From Torymus aiolomorphi (Eukaryota > Arthropoda > Insecta > Hymenoptera > Torymidae): a stretch of 64,000 nt of DNA. How positions within the stretch are numbered: position 1 is the stretch's first letter; every line of letters starts with the position of its first letter. Below the pieces are notes generated by a model. It was not told where the DNA came from and searched no databases. It saw only the letters and a program-made list of their open reading frames with translations. Shown piece by piece: positions 10,300 through 21,839 of this stretch. The DNA lies in the NCBI GenBank assembly GCA_036365515.1, contig CM070874.1:170001297-170065296 (forward strand), read 5' to 3'. Both the position numbers and the translations under genes were made by a program.

Positions 10300-10960
10300 A
10301 CTCTCACTGAACATAGACAAAATAGTCTACATGATCTACGGGAATTACTGTGATAGTATTCCTTATAGTCTAAATATACAAATTAATGGAAACACATTAG
10401 ACAGAGTTGAAAATTGCAAATACCTGGGTATTATAATAGATCAATACATGAGATGGAATAAGCATGTTGAATACATAATAAATAAAACAAAATATTTAAC
10501 TTTTATATTCCGCAAGATAACAAAATTTATGACAATAGAGACATTCCAAATGATATATTATACTTTCTTCCATAGCGTTATTAGCTATGGGATTATAGCT
10601 TGGGGTGGAGCATTTGCAAATAACATTAATTTACTACAAAGTCTACATAACAGACTACTGAAAATAATAAACAAAAACAATTTTGTAACACACAAAAACC
10701 CTCTAAATCTTTGGCAGCTATTTGCATATGAAACTTTAATATATCATTATAATGCGCTCAAAAGTAAATATTTAAATTCAACAAGCATAACAAGAAATAA
10801 GAGCATTCAATTACCCCTAAAACATAGAACAGTGAGTAATAAAAATAACTATCTTAAAGCTATCACGGACTTTAATAGGTTACCAAATGAACTAAAAATT
10901 CTAAATGATACTTCTTTGAAGAAAAGTAAGTTAAAAGAGCGGATTACCAAAAATATTTAA
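10300..10960 (+). pseudogene. LINE reverse transcriptase C-terminal part, copy 1
   Basis: The RT domain resumes after the recombinase element with SLNIDKIVYM, CKYLGIIID (RT thumb-side motif) and the characteristic C-terminal block of CR1/Jockey RTs (FRKITKFMT, VISYGIIAWGGA, LLKIINK). The reading frame 10331-10957 is open and ends at a TAA. It is a fragment of the interrupted ORF2, not a separate gene. Confidence 0.85.
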
Positions 10961-11066
10961 TGATAAGTAAATAATAAATTGACTACAATTTAAGGATACT
11001 TGTTTGTATTACTTAAAAAAAAAAAGTTTTTAAGTCCAAATATATATATATATATATTATTATTAT

Positions 11067-11101
<35 letters not shown>

Positions 11102-11292
11102 GCATCGTTTTCACTATATTTGCATCTAGTTGACAATTTTAGACTTATTATAAAATTGTTATTTTAACATATTTTATCTTTAGTCTTAGTTTCTAGTGTT
11201 TAAGTTCAAATTTTGTAAATCTCGACCGCCCAGCGAACAGGTAACTGAGTTTACCTCTGCGGGATTTTACTTCATGTAAATATTGGTTGAAA

Positions 11293-11323
<31 letters not shown>
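10961..11323 (+). other. LINE 3' UTR with poly-T tract and (AAAT)n tail
   Basis: After the ORF2 stop there is an AT-rich 3' UTR with a (TA)n run, a T run at about 11069-11098 and a tail of AAAT repeats (11291-11323). Short tandem tails of this kind are common for CR1/Jockey-type LINEs and mark the 3' end of the element. Confidence 0.7.
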
Positions 11324-11344
11324 ATGTGTATCATAATATGATAC

Positions 11345-12430
11345 ACCACCCCTCAAAGAGTTAAGGAAGAAAAAAAAGCAAGGATAACGATGTAATAAAG
11401 CCAACAGAAACATGGCTGAAAGAAAAAAATGAGAACATCCTTACAACGCACCTCAAAAAGTATAAAATACAAACGATAGCAGCCAAAAGAATAAAGAAAA
11501 CGAGACAAGTAACAGGAGCGATACTACTAGCTACAAGAAAGGAGATATCAGTACATGCATGTATCCACCATGGATATGATAGGAAAGAGGGGTGAAGCAT
11601 AGGAGAACTGAAAGGTGTACTGGTCAGGCAAATCAGGATTACTGTATACTAAGGAAGGGAGTAAAAAAAATAACTGGACTAAATTAAAAGAAAAAATACA
11701 GAATGCAATAGAAAGGAGGAAAATAGCAATGCAACAAGAAAAGAAAGATAGGACAAATTATGCCATAAAAAGAAATTAATACCGAAAGAAAAGCTAAGAA
11801 AATGTAAATAAGGAGATAACGTAATGAACAAATACAGAAGTTCTCTTTCGTCCTCGCTCTCTAGCTCCAGCTCCATCGTCCTCTTGCTATTCGGCGACGG
11901 CGCTGAATGCGGGAGGCAGCAACGACGGCAAGGAGTCGGCGGTGGCAGGGGACATGGCTAAGGATCACGCACGCACGGCTAAGTCCGCGTATCGGCTGCT
12001 GCTGACCGCAGCTTTCGGGGTATGGCTAGCTGGCCGAGGGGGGAAGACGTTAGGGAACGGGAAAGGAATGCGCGTGTGCGACGCGGCTCATCTGGCGATG
12101 GCGAAGAAACACCACCTCACAACTCGTATGTTTTAGATGGGGGTTACTGCCTTGCTTCGGCCATGACACTTTAAATCCCAATAGGGACAGGGGAAATCTG
12201 ATAAATATAATGGAAAAGATATGGAAAGAAGGAGCTCTTTCAGAGAGCAACCCCGCGTGAAAATATCATATGAGGTCCCATATGATATTTTCATATAAGG
12301 CCTGGAAGAATGGAGGCAAAAAATAAAGTCTCTTTACAAGAAAGATGAAATAAAGGAAGTAAAAAACTATAGAGGAGTGAAAAATATATCTTTTTAAGCA
12401 TTCTACACAATTTTTCAGGTTTTAGAAATT
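11345..12430 (+). pseudogene. Older LINE endonuclease-RT fragment with a GC-rich insert
   Basis: Fragments in scattered frames read PTETWLKEKN (endonuclease-like), then IMEKIWKEGAL, EEWRQKIKSLYKK and EVKNYRGV, a pattern typical of R1/CR1-type reverse transcriptases near the RT start. A GC-rich segment at about 11870-12170 is foreign in composition and contains no recognised domain. A 34-bp palindrome (12259-12292) also breaks the RT. The whole stretch is decayed. Confidence 0.6.
12259..12292. repeat. 34-bp near-perfect palindrome
   Basis: The arms GAAAATATCATATG and CATATGATATTTTC are perfectly complementary around a 6-base centre. It sits inside an RT-like frame, so it may be the footprint or remnant of a tiny fold-back insertion. 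Confidence 0.7.
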
Positions 12431-12469
12431 TTAAACATAGATCTCAGGTGAGATCTCAGGTTCCTGTTG

Positions 12470-13104
12470 AAAATAATGACGTTAAAAAATAACGTAATAA
12501 AATAACGTTAATAAATGACGTTATTTTTGGTGTAAATTCATATCACAAATTGGAACATAAAATGACGTTATGTAAATTAAATGACGTTATTTTTATCTAA
12601 AAATGATGTTATTTGTTAAGTTTTCGGAACGTTGTAAGAAAGTAGTGACGTCACTTTTATTGATAATGACTTATTTAAATTAAGTGCCGTCATTTGTCAA
12701 TTTTTTTGGGATAATGTGATCAAACAATGACGTAATTTTTTCATTGGCAATGACGTTGTTTAAATAAAATGACGTTTTTTTATGAAATTAATAACTAAAA
12801 ATAACGTCATTTGTCAATTTTGCAGGGTATTATAAGCAGATAATTACGCCATTTTTATTGGCAATGACGTAATTTAAATTAAATGATGTTATTTTTATGA
12901 ATCCAGAACTGAAAATGACACCATTTGTTAATTTTGCAAGATGTTTTGAGCAAACAATGACGTCTTTATTTATCGACAATGACGTTACTTAAAGTAAATG
13001 ACGTTATTTTTATGAAATCCATAACTAGAAATAACGTCATTTGTCAATTTTTCTGGATATTATGAGCAAATATTTAGGTCATTTTGTATTGGCAATGACG
13101 TTAT
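12470..13104. repeat. TGACGT-rich tandem array, ~125-bp diverged unit
   Basis: Blocks of the form 'ggcaatgacgtta', 'aaatgacgttatttttatgaa', 'aaataacgtcatttgtcaa' recur about five times. The octamers TGACGTTA and TAACGTCA alternate on both strands roughly every 25-60 bp. The copies are diverged but the TGACG(T) cores are much better kept than the rest. There is no coding potential. Confidence 0.75.
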
Positions 13105-13108
13105 TTAA

Positions 13109-13830
13109 GGGACTATTACCGGTTATAATTTTGAAAAAATCGATTTTTGTTTTTTTACATTTATCAACTCGGGACTTCTTTTATATGGACCAGGAATTGC
13201 TGATTAACCAATTGTAAGTGTTGAAACTTGATTTTTTCAAAAATATTACATAAATAAATAAATAGTAAAAAAACTTTAAAGGCGATATTCTCGAGATGGT
13301 GTCTTTTTAATCGGCTAAGACTTATTCTCCACAACCATTCGATGGATCATTTTAATTCTTAGTGAGTTTTGTTCGTTTTGATGTCCTCTACCGTAATTTA
13401 GCAGAAAATTGCAGAAAAGTCGAAAAAGAAAAATTGAAAAGGGGAAAAAGGGCGGAAAAAAAACGTAAGTTTTACAACATTTTTTTTCACATAATCGCCA
13501 TTTTGTTTTGAAAATGATTTTTTTTTTATAAAAGGTGGTAAATTAGGAAGTAATACACCTTCCTCATTAAAAAACTTTTTGAATTTTTTGTTTCAGAGTT
13601 GCCAATTTCAAGATTAACCCTGGGCCATTAGGCAGTGTCATTTTCAGCACTCAACTTTGACGAGCTTATAAAATTATGTAAACATCAAAAAACAAAAAAA
13701 AAAAAATTGTAATTTTGAGGAGTAAATTAATAAAATAAAAAAAGTTGTACAAAGTTCTGTAATAAAGGAAACGAGAAAAAGAAAATTTAATTATAGGTCA
13801 TTTTTTGCCTTTGTAACCTGTAATAGTCCC
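13109..13830. mobile_element. TTAA-flanked MITE (piggyBac-like), 722 bp
   Basis: The left end GGGACTATTACCGGTTA and the right end TAACCTGTAATAGTCCC are inverted repeats (one mismatch over 17). Both are flanked by TTAA (13105-13108, 13831-13834), the target duplication of piggyBac-type transposition. The interior is AT-rich and non-coding. It inserted at the end of the TGACGT array. Confidence 0.85.
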
Positions 13831-13834
13831 TTAA

Positions 13835-14216
13835 GGGGACAAGTCTGGGTTAAAATGACGAAAAAATCGCATATTTTTATTGCACGAGTTTAAAAATTAC
13901 TTCAAAAATATGCTCCCACAAACCGTTTTTCGAAATTCGATTTCGTGTTTTATTGGAAATAAAAAATGTAAAACAGAAAAAGTCGTATTTCCGTTTTTAT
14001 ATCCCAAAATTTTTCGAACTCTTTTAAATGTTGAAAATAATCATTCATATTCTGAAACATACTTAATTTAAGGGTAGAGTAATGTTGAGAAAACCATGTC
14101 CATACATAAATTTGATAATATAATATTTTCTTTCATATTTTTCGAAAATTGTATTATTAATTTTTTTCTCCATTGTACACCGCCTTTTTTGCATAATCTT
14201 TCAATTCGAAGTCAAA
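13835..14216. other. AT-rich spacer, no gene recognised
   Basis: I see nothing definite here. A short reading frame at 13880-14071 has no recognisable motif. The start 'ttaaggggacaagtctggg' looks like another transposon end, but no partner was found in the window. Confidence 0.4.
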
Positions 14217-14221
14217 GACGC

Positions 14222-14662
14222 TGTCTTATATATTGGCTTCGGCGTCGTCGCGTTACGCAGGCCTGGCGGGACTGCGTTGCCACCAAAATCCGTTCGCGTG
14301 GCGGCGGTGAAGCCCGCGCACCGGCTTTGCACGCGCCGGTGGGAGAGAGGGGGCCCTTTGCAGGAGTGGAGGAGCGAGCGCCTCGGCCACTTCTCATCCG
14401 CCGGTCCAGGTCGACTCTCTCTTCCCAAAGACGCTCCCGCTGCAGATTTCGGGCCGAGTATTTAAGCGTGATGGATTGCGTATTTCATTTTTTTTCTTAT
14501 CGTTCTTATATTCGTATATTATTATTGTTCTTACTGCCGACTAACACAGCACGTTTTCCATTATTCAAACTCTCAATAAAGATTCTTTCAGCATCTATCT
14601 TATTTGTGTTTTCTTCCCACACCCCGCCCGGCTTCCCTCGTAATAAGTACGAGTCGCGAACA
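14222..14662 (+). repeat. 5' LTR of BEL/Pao copy 1
   Basis: It starts TGTCTTATATATTGG and ends near GAGTCGCGAACA. It matches the 3' LTR over nearly its whole length (for example 'ggcttcggcgtcgtcgcg' and 'cacaccccgcccgg'), with several indels including a missing ~60-bp block present in the 3' LTR. A TATA-like run (gtatttaag) lies at about 14458, and AATAAA occurs in 'tcaataaagattc'. Confidence 0.88.
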
Positions 14663-14958
14663 TTTAGTCCTTTGCGCCGGATAGCGGGTGTCGGGAAGAG
14701 GCGAAAGGAGATAAAAGCGGTGACTCGCTTACAGAAGGTAAGCATCGGTCATTCGGCGAAGTAAGGACATAAGGTCCTATTTCTGCTGCGCTACCGGAAC
14801 AAGGTGCCAGAAGGACATCAGAACGCGGTGGTAGCCAGACGTGATCGAGGCGGGCACTGGCGAGAATGTCATAAGGGCATGAAAAAACCATAATATCGGA
14901 ACTGTGGACTTTAATACTTCCTTGTTTCAGGGCTGAGGCCATTGACGATCTCCATTAT

Positions 14959-15540
14959 CATGGACGTCCTCGATCAACAAGTAACATTAGCATCATCAAT
15001 CTCCAATTTCGCAAAGAATACCTCCAAAGCATGCCGCAAACACTTTACTCCTGGCTTCCTTCGGGGACGTCGTGAATGCTTAGAGAAGTATTGGACGACG
15101 TTCCAAGTCAAGCATGAGCAAGTCCTGAAGGAACCAAGGCTCCGGGGAGAGACGTATTTCTCCGAGGACGTCTATTTCGCCACAGAGCTTTAGTAACCCG
15201 TCGGCCTCGATTGTCTTTACGACGAGATGGCTAAAACTTCTAGGCCTCGTGGTGCATCGGATCGCACCGAGCCAACAGAGACGCAGCGTCGAGTTCATTT
15301 GCCACGCATCGCTCTGCCGACATTTTCGGGACGGGCAGAAGATTGGGAGGCTTTCCGAGACCTATTCCGTTCATTGATCCACATCGATCCACTATTGTCC
15401 GGGGTCGAGAAGCTATAATACCTCAAAACCTCGGTTGAAGGGGAGATAAAGAGAGCTCTAGACAGTCTGAGCAATGCATCATGCAAGGGCAGCTCGGGCC
15501 AGTCACTAAATGATAATTGCATACCGGGCCCGCTCTTCAG
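14959..15540 (+). pseudogene. BEL/Pao gag remnant
   Basis: The start ATG at 14959 (MDVLDQQVTLAS) opens an alpha-helical gag N-terminus that stops at 15193. In another frame the hallmark Pao gag block reads LPRIALPTFSGRAEDW, FRDLFRSLIH and LLSGVEKL, followed by a TAA. The rest of gag, the zinc knuckle and the protease are missing because of a deletion before 15540. Confidence 0.8.
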
Positions 15541-15920
15541 ACCGACATAATCACCATATTATTACATTGGAGACTCCCTCGAGTCTCCATTGGCGCTGAC
15601 GTCGAGAAGATGTATCGACAAATTTTGGTCGATCCTCGTGATGTTGATCTATAACGCGTACTGTGGACAGATCCAGCAAGTGGGACAGAGCGACATTATC
15701 AACTTCGAACGGTAACGTACAGTTTGTCCTGTGCTCCTTAGCTCTACGGGTTTTAAGATAACTTGGAGCCAATGAGAGAGACAAATATCCTTGGGCAGCT
15801 GAAATTCTCCGGCGCTCCGTCTACGTAGACAATATACTCATCGAGACAGATGATATCTTCTCGGCCAAACAACTGCAAAATGAGCTTACCAATCTTCTGA
15901 AAGCCGGCAGGTTTCCATTG
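15541..15920 (+). pseudogene. BEL/Pao reverse transcriptase remnant
   Basis: Frame-shifted fragments include IGADVEKMYRQILVDPRD (palm motif A of Pao RTs) with a stop shortly after, and HYQLRTVTYSLSCAP. The FVDD motif region survives only as YVDNILIETD-like remnants near 15825. Comparison with copy 2 (46.8-47.1 kb) confirms the identity. Confidence 0.8.
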
Positions 15921-16859
15921 CGCAAATGGGTGTCCAACTCCCATGAGGTCGTGTGTGATCTAAAAGAAGAGGACCGCTTAAGATCTCAGTGGAAAGATTT
16001 CTCGCACAACCAGCCAGTCAAAACCTTGGGTGTGGCCAGGGACCCATCGTCGGATGAGTTCTGTTACCGTCTTCAAACATATTCAGAACACATTCCGACG
16101 AAGAGGTCCATGCTGTCCACCATCGCTAGGATTTATGATCTACTAGGTTGGATCAGTCCAATCGTTATAATGGCCAAGATCCTCCTCCAAGATCTCTGGC
16201 GATGCAAGATCGGATTGGACTCTACGCTGCCTCCTGCATTACACACCAAATGGCAGAGCTTCACCATGCATCTTTCGGTGATCGTAAAGATACGGATCTC
16301 ACGTTGGGTCGGTACGTCTACGGCCGACCGCATCACGCTACATGGTTTTGCAGATGCGAGCCAGATGGCCTACGCAGTAGCCATCTACATCATTTGTGCC
16401 CATCCGAGAGAACCTCCAGAATCCAAGATTTTAATCGCCAAGACCCGCGTTGCCCCAGTTAAGACCCAGACGATCCCCCGTCTCGAACTCTGTGCAGCTG
16501 CGATGCTGGCTAAGCTCCTCCACCGAGTACTGGAAGAATTCGGGGACAGAGTCGGCGGGGCATATGCGTGGTTAGATTCCAGCGTGACCCTGGCATGGTT
16601 AAATAACGAACCCTCTTGCTGGCCCGTCTTCGTCGGCAATCACGTCTCGCAGGTGCAAAAAGAACTTCCTGGCGTCTCATGGCGTTACGTCAATTCTCAG
16701 GACAATCCTGCAGACAGCGTCACGAGGAATGAGCGCACACTCCTTGGGCTGCCAAAACCTTTGGTGGGAGGGACCGAAGTGGCTCAAGGGATCGGAGGAA
16801 GATTGGCCAGCCTCCCTCAACTGCTTCACTGTCACCGATCCACGGGAACCCCAAGCTGA
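15918..16859 (+). pseudogene. BEL/Pao RT connection and RNase H domain
   Basis: This is the largest surviving frame (313 codons). It begins FPLRKWVSNS, includes VKTLGV and MLSTIARIYDLLGWISP (diagnostic of the Pao connection domain), then HGFADASQMAYAVAIY (RNase H D-x-S-like start), VAPVKTQTIPRLELCAA and WLDSSVTLAWL, ending near SWRYVNSQDNPAD. After a frameshift at about 16730 the conserved WWEGPKWLKG segment continues in the next frame. Confidence 0.85.
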
Positions 16860-18210
16860 GACACCAGACGTTTATACAAATAATAAGGAAAACCTGATTG
16901 ATCAGTTCTCTCAGCTCAGCAGTCTCACTAGGACAGTGGCGCGGTGTCTGCGAATGCGACTTCTACTTCGGGCCAATGGAAAGGCTGTGATCAAACAACC
17001 ACTGACGGCAACGGAGATCAAAGAGCCTTATCTCGTCTGCATCCGTTCCATTCAACGTCAACATTTTGCGGAAGAGATTTCCGGCGCCGGGGACAGCTGA
17101 TCAGCAATCGGAGTTCCCTCCAAAGTCTGAACCGGTTCCTGGACCCTGACGAGACTATCCGCGTCGGCGGCCGCCTGCAGAATGCTGATCTTCCATTCCA
17201 AGAACGTCACCCAGCGATCTTGCCGAAAAAATGCCACCTCGCGTAGTTGGCGATTAGTCAGGCGCACAGAGTGACTCTGCATGGGGGAAATGCTCTAACT
17301 TATGCTAACGCGATCCGAACAACAAGGATCATTGGTGGTCGAGCTTTAACACGGACTCTTATTCGTCGCTGTTCACATGTGCTCGATCCCGACCACAACC
17401 AGCGGAACAGATGATGGAAGATCTCCCAGCTGCCAGTGTCTTAGAGTCGCCCTTTCTCGAGGACAGGGCTTGATTACGCAGGACCTTTCCTGCTCAAAGC
17501 CGAAAGGACGGGGAGTACTCACGACGAAGGGATATTTGGCCGTCTTTGTTTGCCTTGCAACAAAGGCTGTACACCTGGAGGTTGTGGGCAATCTCACCAC
17601 GGCTAGCTTCTTGGCTGCTCTTCGTCGCTTTTCATGTAGAAGGGGTAACCCTAGGGAGATATGGTCGGACAATGCGACTACCTTCCAAGGAACCAACGCT
17701 GAGCTAAGAGCCATGCTTTGACAAGCTCAGTTTGATTGGCAGCAGGTGGGCAGTAGATTGGCAGACGTAGGAGGATGTGGCGCTTCATCCCCCCAAGGGC
17801 ACCTCACTTCGGTGGGCTATGGGAGGCCGCAGTCAAGTCAACCAAAGCACACCTGCGGAAGATCATCGGACTGCATGCTTGACTTATGACAAGACTTATG
17901 ACAACGCTAATTGCACAAATCGAGATGTGCCTAAATTCACGACCACTCGTGCCAATTACCGGTGATACAGGCGACATCGATGCCCTAACACCAGACTACA
18001 TTCTGACAGGGTCAGCGCTCAATGCGATTCCCGACAGCTACGGTGAAAACAAAGATAACCTGGATAGGCTCAATCATTGGCGCTTGGTGAAGGCAATCCG
18101 AAACCGATTTTGGGTTCGTTGGTCAAAAGAGTACCTAAACACGCTTTCACAACGTCGTAAGTGGCAACGTCCGTGCCCCAATCTACAAGCGATGACATTG
18201 TGCTGATTCT
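16860..18210 (+). pseudogene. BEL/Pao integrase remnant
   Basis: Fragments across three frames are homologous to Pao integrases. They include RVGGRLQNADLPFQERHP (zinc-binding upstream region, 17160-17220), LAVFVCLATKAVHLEVVGNL (core), EIWSDNATTFQGTNAELR (catalytic DN pattern, about 17660) and CLNSRPLVPI plus LTPDYILTGSAL (C-terminal core). Many frameshifts show loss of function. Confidence 0.85.
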
Positions 18211-18404
18211 CGACCCATCGCTGCTCCAGAAAGGAAAGTGGCCTCTCGAGAGGATTTTCACAGTCCACACTAGAAGAGATGGACTAGTGAGTAGCTACCA
18301 TCCAGACACAACAAGGTACGTACACACGTCCGATAGCCAAGCTCTGCCTATTACCTACCAACTGAGCCTCGATTACGCTGGCAGTGGCGAAAGGTGGGCG
18401 GAAA

Positions 18405-18911
18405 TGTAAGGGTCGACCCATATAGGCTTCGGCGTCGTCGCGGTGCGCAGACCCGCCGGGACTATGTTGCCGCCAAAATCCGTTCGCGCGTCTCTTCTCG
18501 CCGCGTGGCGGTGGCGAAGCCCGCGCGCGCACCGTATTTGCGTGGGAAAGAGGGGGGCCCTCTGCGGGAGCGGGGATGCCCGATGGCTCGTCTATAAAAG
18601 AGCGGAAAAGCGAGCGCCTCGACCACTTCTCGTCCGCCGGTCCAGGACGACTCTCTCTTCCCAAAGACGCTCCCGCTGCAGAAGAATTCGGGAAGAGTAT
18701 TAAGAGTATTTAAGCGTTACGGATTGCGTATTTCATTATTCTTCTTATCGTTCTTATATTCGTATATTATTATTGTTCTTATTGCCGACTAACACGGCAC
18801 GTTTTCCATTATTCAAACTCTCAATAAAGATTCTTTCAGCGTCTATCTTGTTTGTGTTTTCTTCCCACACCCCGCCCGGCGTTCCCTCGTAATAAGTACG
18901 AGTAGCAAACA
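18405..18911 (+). repeat. 3' LTR of BEL/Pao copy 1
   Basis: It starts TGTAAGGGTCGACCCATAT directly after the purine-rich tract gaaaggtgggcggaaa (18388-18404), a likely polypurine primer, and ends GTAGCAAACA. It carries AATAAA and a TATTTAAG-like element as in the 5' LTR. Confidence 0.88.
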
Positions 18912-18916
18912 GACGC

Positions 18917-19660
18917 TTTTGAAGCAATCAAATTTCAATGATACAAATTTTAATTTCAAGTTACATGGTTTCCATGTAAAATATTGTAGAACAGCCCAAA
19001 AGTTTCGTAAAGTGTGTTACTTTTTTTTACGTGTAGAAAACTTATGTTTCTGCGACAGTCAGTTTTATACATAACCATCCCTGCTACACAGTAAACAATC
19101 AAGCAGACGAAAGTCCATATATGGGAAAATACCCCAAACTTTTAATATTCGATATTGAAAAAAATAAAATAAATTTCTTGTAAAGCACACTCATAAGACA
19201 CAGCCTACCCTATTCAAAATGTTACAAAATGGTACAAAAAATAGCGTTACTTGTTTTTTCGAAAAAGGATTTCAAATAATTAAAAAAAAAAAAATTGACA
19301 GAGTAAATTGAATTCCCGAATAGTATGAATAGGGAATTTGGAACGAATGGGGATTTACAATAAGACCGCTATATGTTCACGGTCTCCTATAAATCGTTAG
19401 AGTAAAAGAGACAGATAGCGACTTTACAGCGAATGAATACTGTATAAGATTTTACACCCTTCCGACGGTATTTACGTATTCGCTCATTATTACATATAAC
19501 TTATTCGTTATAGATGTAATAGTAATAGTTGAATAATATTTCAAAATTGAATTAGATAAAAATTAGTTGCAATGATTCAATATTATACAGAGGTCATTCT
19601 CCCTATTTGACAAATTTTAGGGTAAATAGCGGAGACTGTTTGTGAAAATAGGGGAGAAAT
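18917..19660. other. AT-rich spacer, no gene recognised
   Basis: No coding region or complete element was recognised. The final portion, with 'gtgaaaataggggagaaat' near 19640, resembles sequence bordering the satellite again at 43.26 and 49.86 kb ('gaaaataggggagata'). Confidence 0.4.
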
Positions 19661-19669
19661 TTTATTTTT

Positions 19670-21211
19670 AGACCCATGTAGGCAGGGGATATGCGGTCCA
19701 TGCATATAAGGGGGCCATGTAGACATGACAAAATAAGCCAAAAGATTATTTAAATAATTTTTAAACCCAAGTAGACCGGGGATATGAGGTCCACGTATGT
19801 AAAGGAGTCATGAAAAAATAAGCAAAATGATTATTTAAATAATTTTTAAACCCAAGTAGCCGGGGGACGCGAGGTTCACGCTTATTAGGGAATTACGTAG
19901 ACGTGCAACAATAGACAAGACAATTACTTCAATAATTTTTAAAGCCAAGTAGGTGGGGGATATGAGGTCCACGCATATAAGGGAGTCATGTAGACATGAT
20001 AAAATAAGTAAGACGATTATTTAAAAAGCTTTTAAACCAAAGTAGGCGGGGGATATGAAGTGCGCGCTTATTAGGGAATTACGTAGACGTGCAACAATAA
20101 GCAAAATGATTATTTAAATAGCTTTTAAACCCAAGTAGGCGGGGGATACGAGGTCCACGCATATAAGGGAGTAATGTAGCCATGAAAAAATAAGCAAAGT
20201 GATTACTTAAATAGCTTTTAAACCCAAGTAGGCGGGGGATATGAGGTTCACGCATATAAGGGAATTACGTAGATGTGCAACAGACAATTATTTATAGTTG
20301 TCTCCCGCCTACTTGGGTTTAAAAATTGTTTAAATAATTGTCTTGCTTATTATTGCATGTCTATATAATTCCCTAATATGCGTGAACCTCGCGTCCCTCG
20401 GCTACTTGAGTTTAAAAATTATTTAAGTAATCGTTGTGCTTATTTTTTCATGTCTACATGGCTCCCCTATATGCGTGGACCTCGCGACTCCCGGCTACAT
20501 GGGTTTAAAAATTATTTAAATAATCGTTTTGCATATTTTTACATGTCTACATGCCTCTCTTATATGCGCGGACCTCATATCCCCCGCCTACATGAGTTTA
20601 AAAATTATTTACATAACCGTTATGCCTATTTTTTCATATCTACATGGCTCCCTTATATGCGTGGACCTCATATACCCCGACTACTTAGGTTTAAAAGCCA
20701 TTTAAATAATCATTTTGCATATTTTTTCGTGACTACATGACTCCCTTATATCGTGGACCTCATATCCCCGCCAATTGGGTTTAAAAATTATTTAAATAAC
20801 CGTTATGCTTATATTTTAATATCTACATTACTCACTTATATATGCGTGGACCTCAAATACCCTGACTACTTAGGTTTAAAAGCTATTTAAATAATCGTTT
20901 TGCATATTTTTTCATGTCTAAATGACTCCTTTATATGCGTGGACGTCATATCCCCCGCCTAATTGGGTTTAAAAATTATTTAAAAAACCACTATGCTTAT
21001 TTTTTCGTATCTACATGACTCCATTATATGCGTGAGCCTCATATACCCCGACTACATAGGTTTAAAAGCTATTTAAATAATCGTTTTGTTTATTATTTCA
21101 TGTGTACATGACTTCCTTATATACGTGGAACTCATAAACCCCGACTACTTAGGTTTAAAAGCTATTTAAATAATCGTTTTGCATATTTTTTCATGTCTAC
21201 ATGACTCCCTT
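19670..21211. repeat. Satellite array (~92-bp unit) with an internal orientation switch
   Basis: Units contain CTACTTGGGTTTAAAAATT, the palindrome ATTATTTAAATAAT, and ACTCCCTTATATGCGTGGAC. From 19670 to about 20290 they run in the reverse orientation, and from about 20295 to 21211 in the forward orientation, meeting at 'gacaattatttatagttgtc'. The array is cut at 21212 by the DDE transposon and resumes at 41439. Apparent proteins translated from it (repeating YMRGPHIPRL...) are artefacts. Confidence 0.9.
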
Positions 21212-21839
21212 ATATGAGGCGTTTCACATGAGCTCTCCAGGCGCGGCGCGCGAGCGCGAAATCATGCTGTTTTCAGCTTGTGTTTGAAGGGCTAAGATGT
21301 ATCTAAAAAAAATAATCCCCAAGTGATTTCGATGTATTTTTTCCTCAGCTTTCCGATGATGCTATTAGTTTCTCAAAATTTTTCAATTCTAACCACAAAA
21401 AAACATAAAACTTGTTATATCTCAAAAACTATATTTTTAATATTTTTTTTGACCTGCTAGATCGAAAGAGGAGGAAATTTTACATGGATATAGCCTTTTT
21501 CTACATAGGGGTTTTTTGATTTTTTCGAGATATTATTCAAGAAATACAAGGCGCTCGGCCAGCGTGCGTCACTGCAGCATCGGCACGCGGCGGCATTTAT
21601 TCATTCATTCATTAATTATTTAACCACCGCTAGAGGGCTAGTAATTGCATTTAGATAACCGTAAGTAATTATGCAGCATGTAGCGCTTATATACGAGTGA
21701 TGTGTAGCGTTGAAGTATTGGTTTTTTGGAAAACCGTTCAATATCTATACTATATTGTGCTATACTGCGATTTATCTGTCTTTCATGACAAACTTACTGC
21801 TATCCCCCTTCAATTGATTTATCTTTTTTTTAAACAAAC

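Larger units (their letters stand above)
3250..11323 (+). mobile_element. LINE (CR1/Jockey-group non-LTR retrotransposon), copy 1, degenerate and twice interrupted
   Basis: The order is ORF1 zinc-knuckle protein, endonuclease, reverse transcriptase, 3' UTR and an (AAAT)n tail at 11291-11323. It is homologous to the second copy at 61.67 kb but is 5' truncated near 3250. An internal deletion near 4050 joins the middle of ORF1 directly to the endonuclease. A mariner (5696-6473) and a tyrosine-recombinase element (6892-10270) are inserted in the reverse transcriptase. The frame is also broken by many small indels, so the copy is dead. Confidence 0.85.
14222..18911 (+). mobile_element. BEL/Pao LTR retrotransposon, copy 1 (degenerate)
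   Basis: The element has LTRs of 441 bp (14222-14662) and 507 bp (18405-18911), each starting TG and ending CA. It is flanked by the 5-bp duplication GACGC (14217-14221, 18912-18916). The internal order gag, RT, RNase H, integrase and the wording of the gag and RT motifs identify BEL/Pao. Large internal deletions and many frameshifts make it defective. Confidence 0.9.

Noticed and set aside
11942..12250. Short overlapping frames in the GC-rich insert
   Set aside because: The GC-rich composition favours chance frames, and no motif is seen on either strand.
14096..14764. 222-codon frame across the BEL/Pao 5' LTR, with antisense frames repeated at 18.28-18.70 kb
   Set aside because: These frames lie in LTR sequence and recur only because the LTR is repeated. 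They have no gag or pol homology.
14201..18911. Host gene fused to the LTR element
   Set aside because: All recognisable coding blocks between the LTRs are BEL/Pao gag-pol remnants.
20378..20740. 120-codon frame with repeating YMRGPHIPRL-type blocks, and similar frames at 50.9, 51.5 and 60.6 kb
   Set aside because: They are satellite units read through where the unit happens to be a multiple of three. Neighbouring units break the frame, and no start or promoter is seen.
19670..21211. Regularly spaced repeats as a possible CRISPR array
   Set aside because: Units are continuous, diverged and without unique spacers, and the sequence is eukaryotic satellite DNA.
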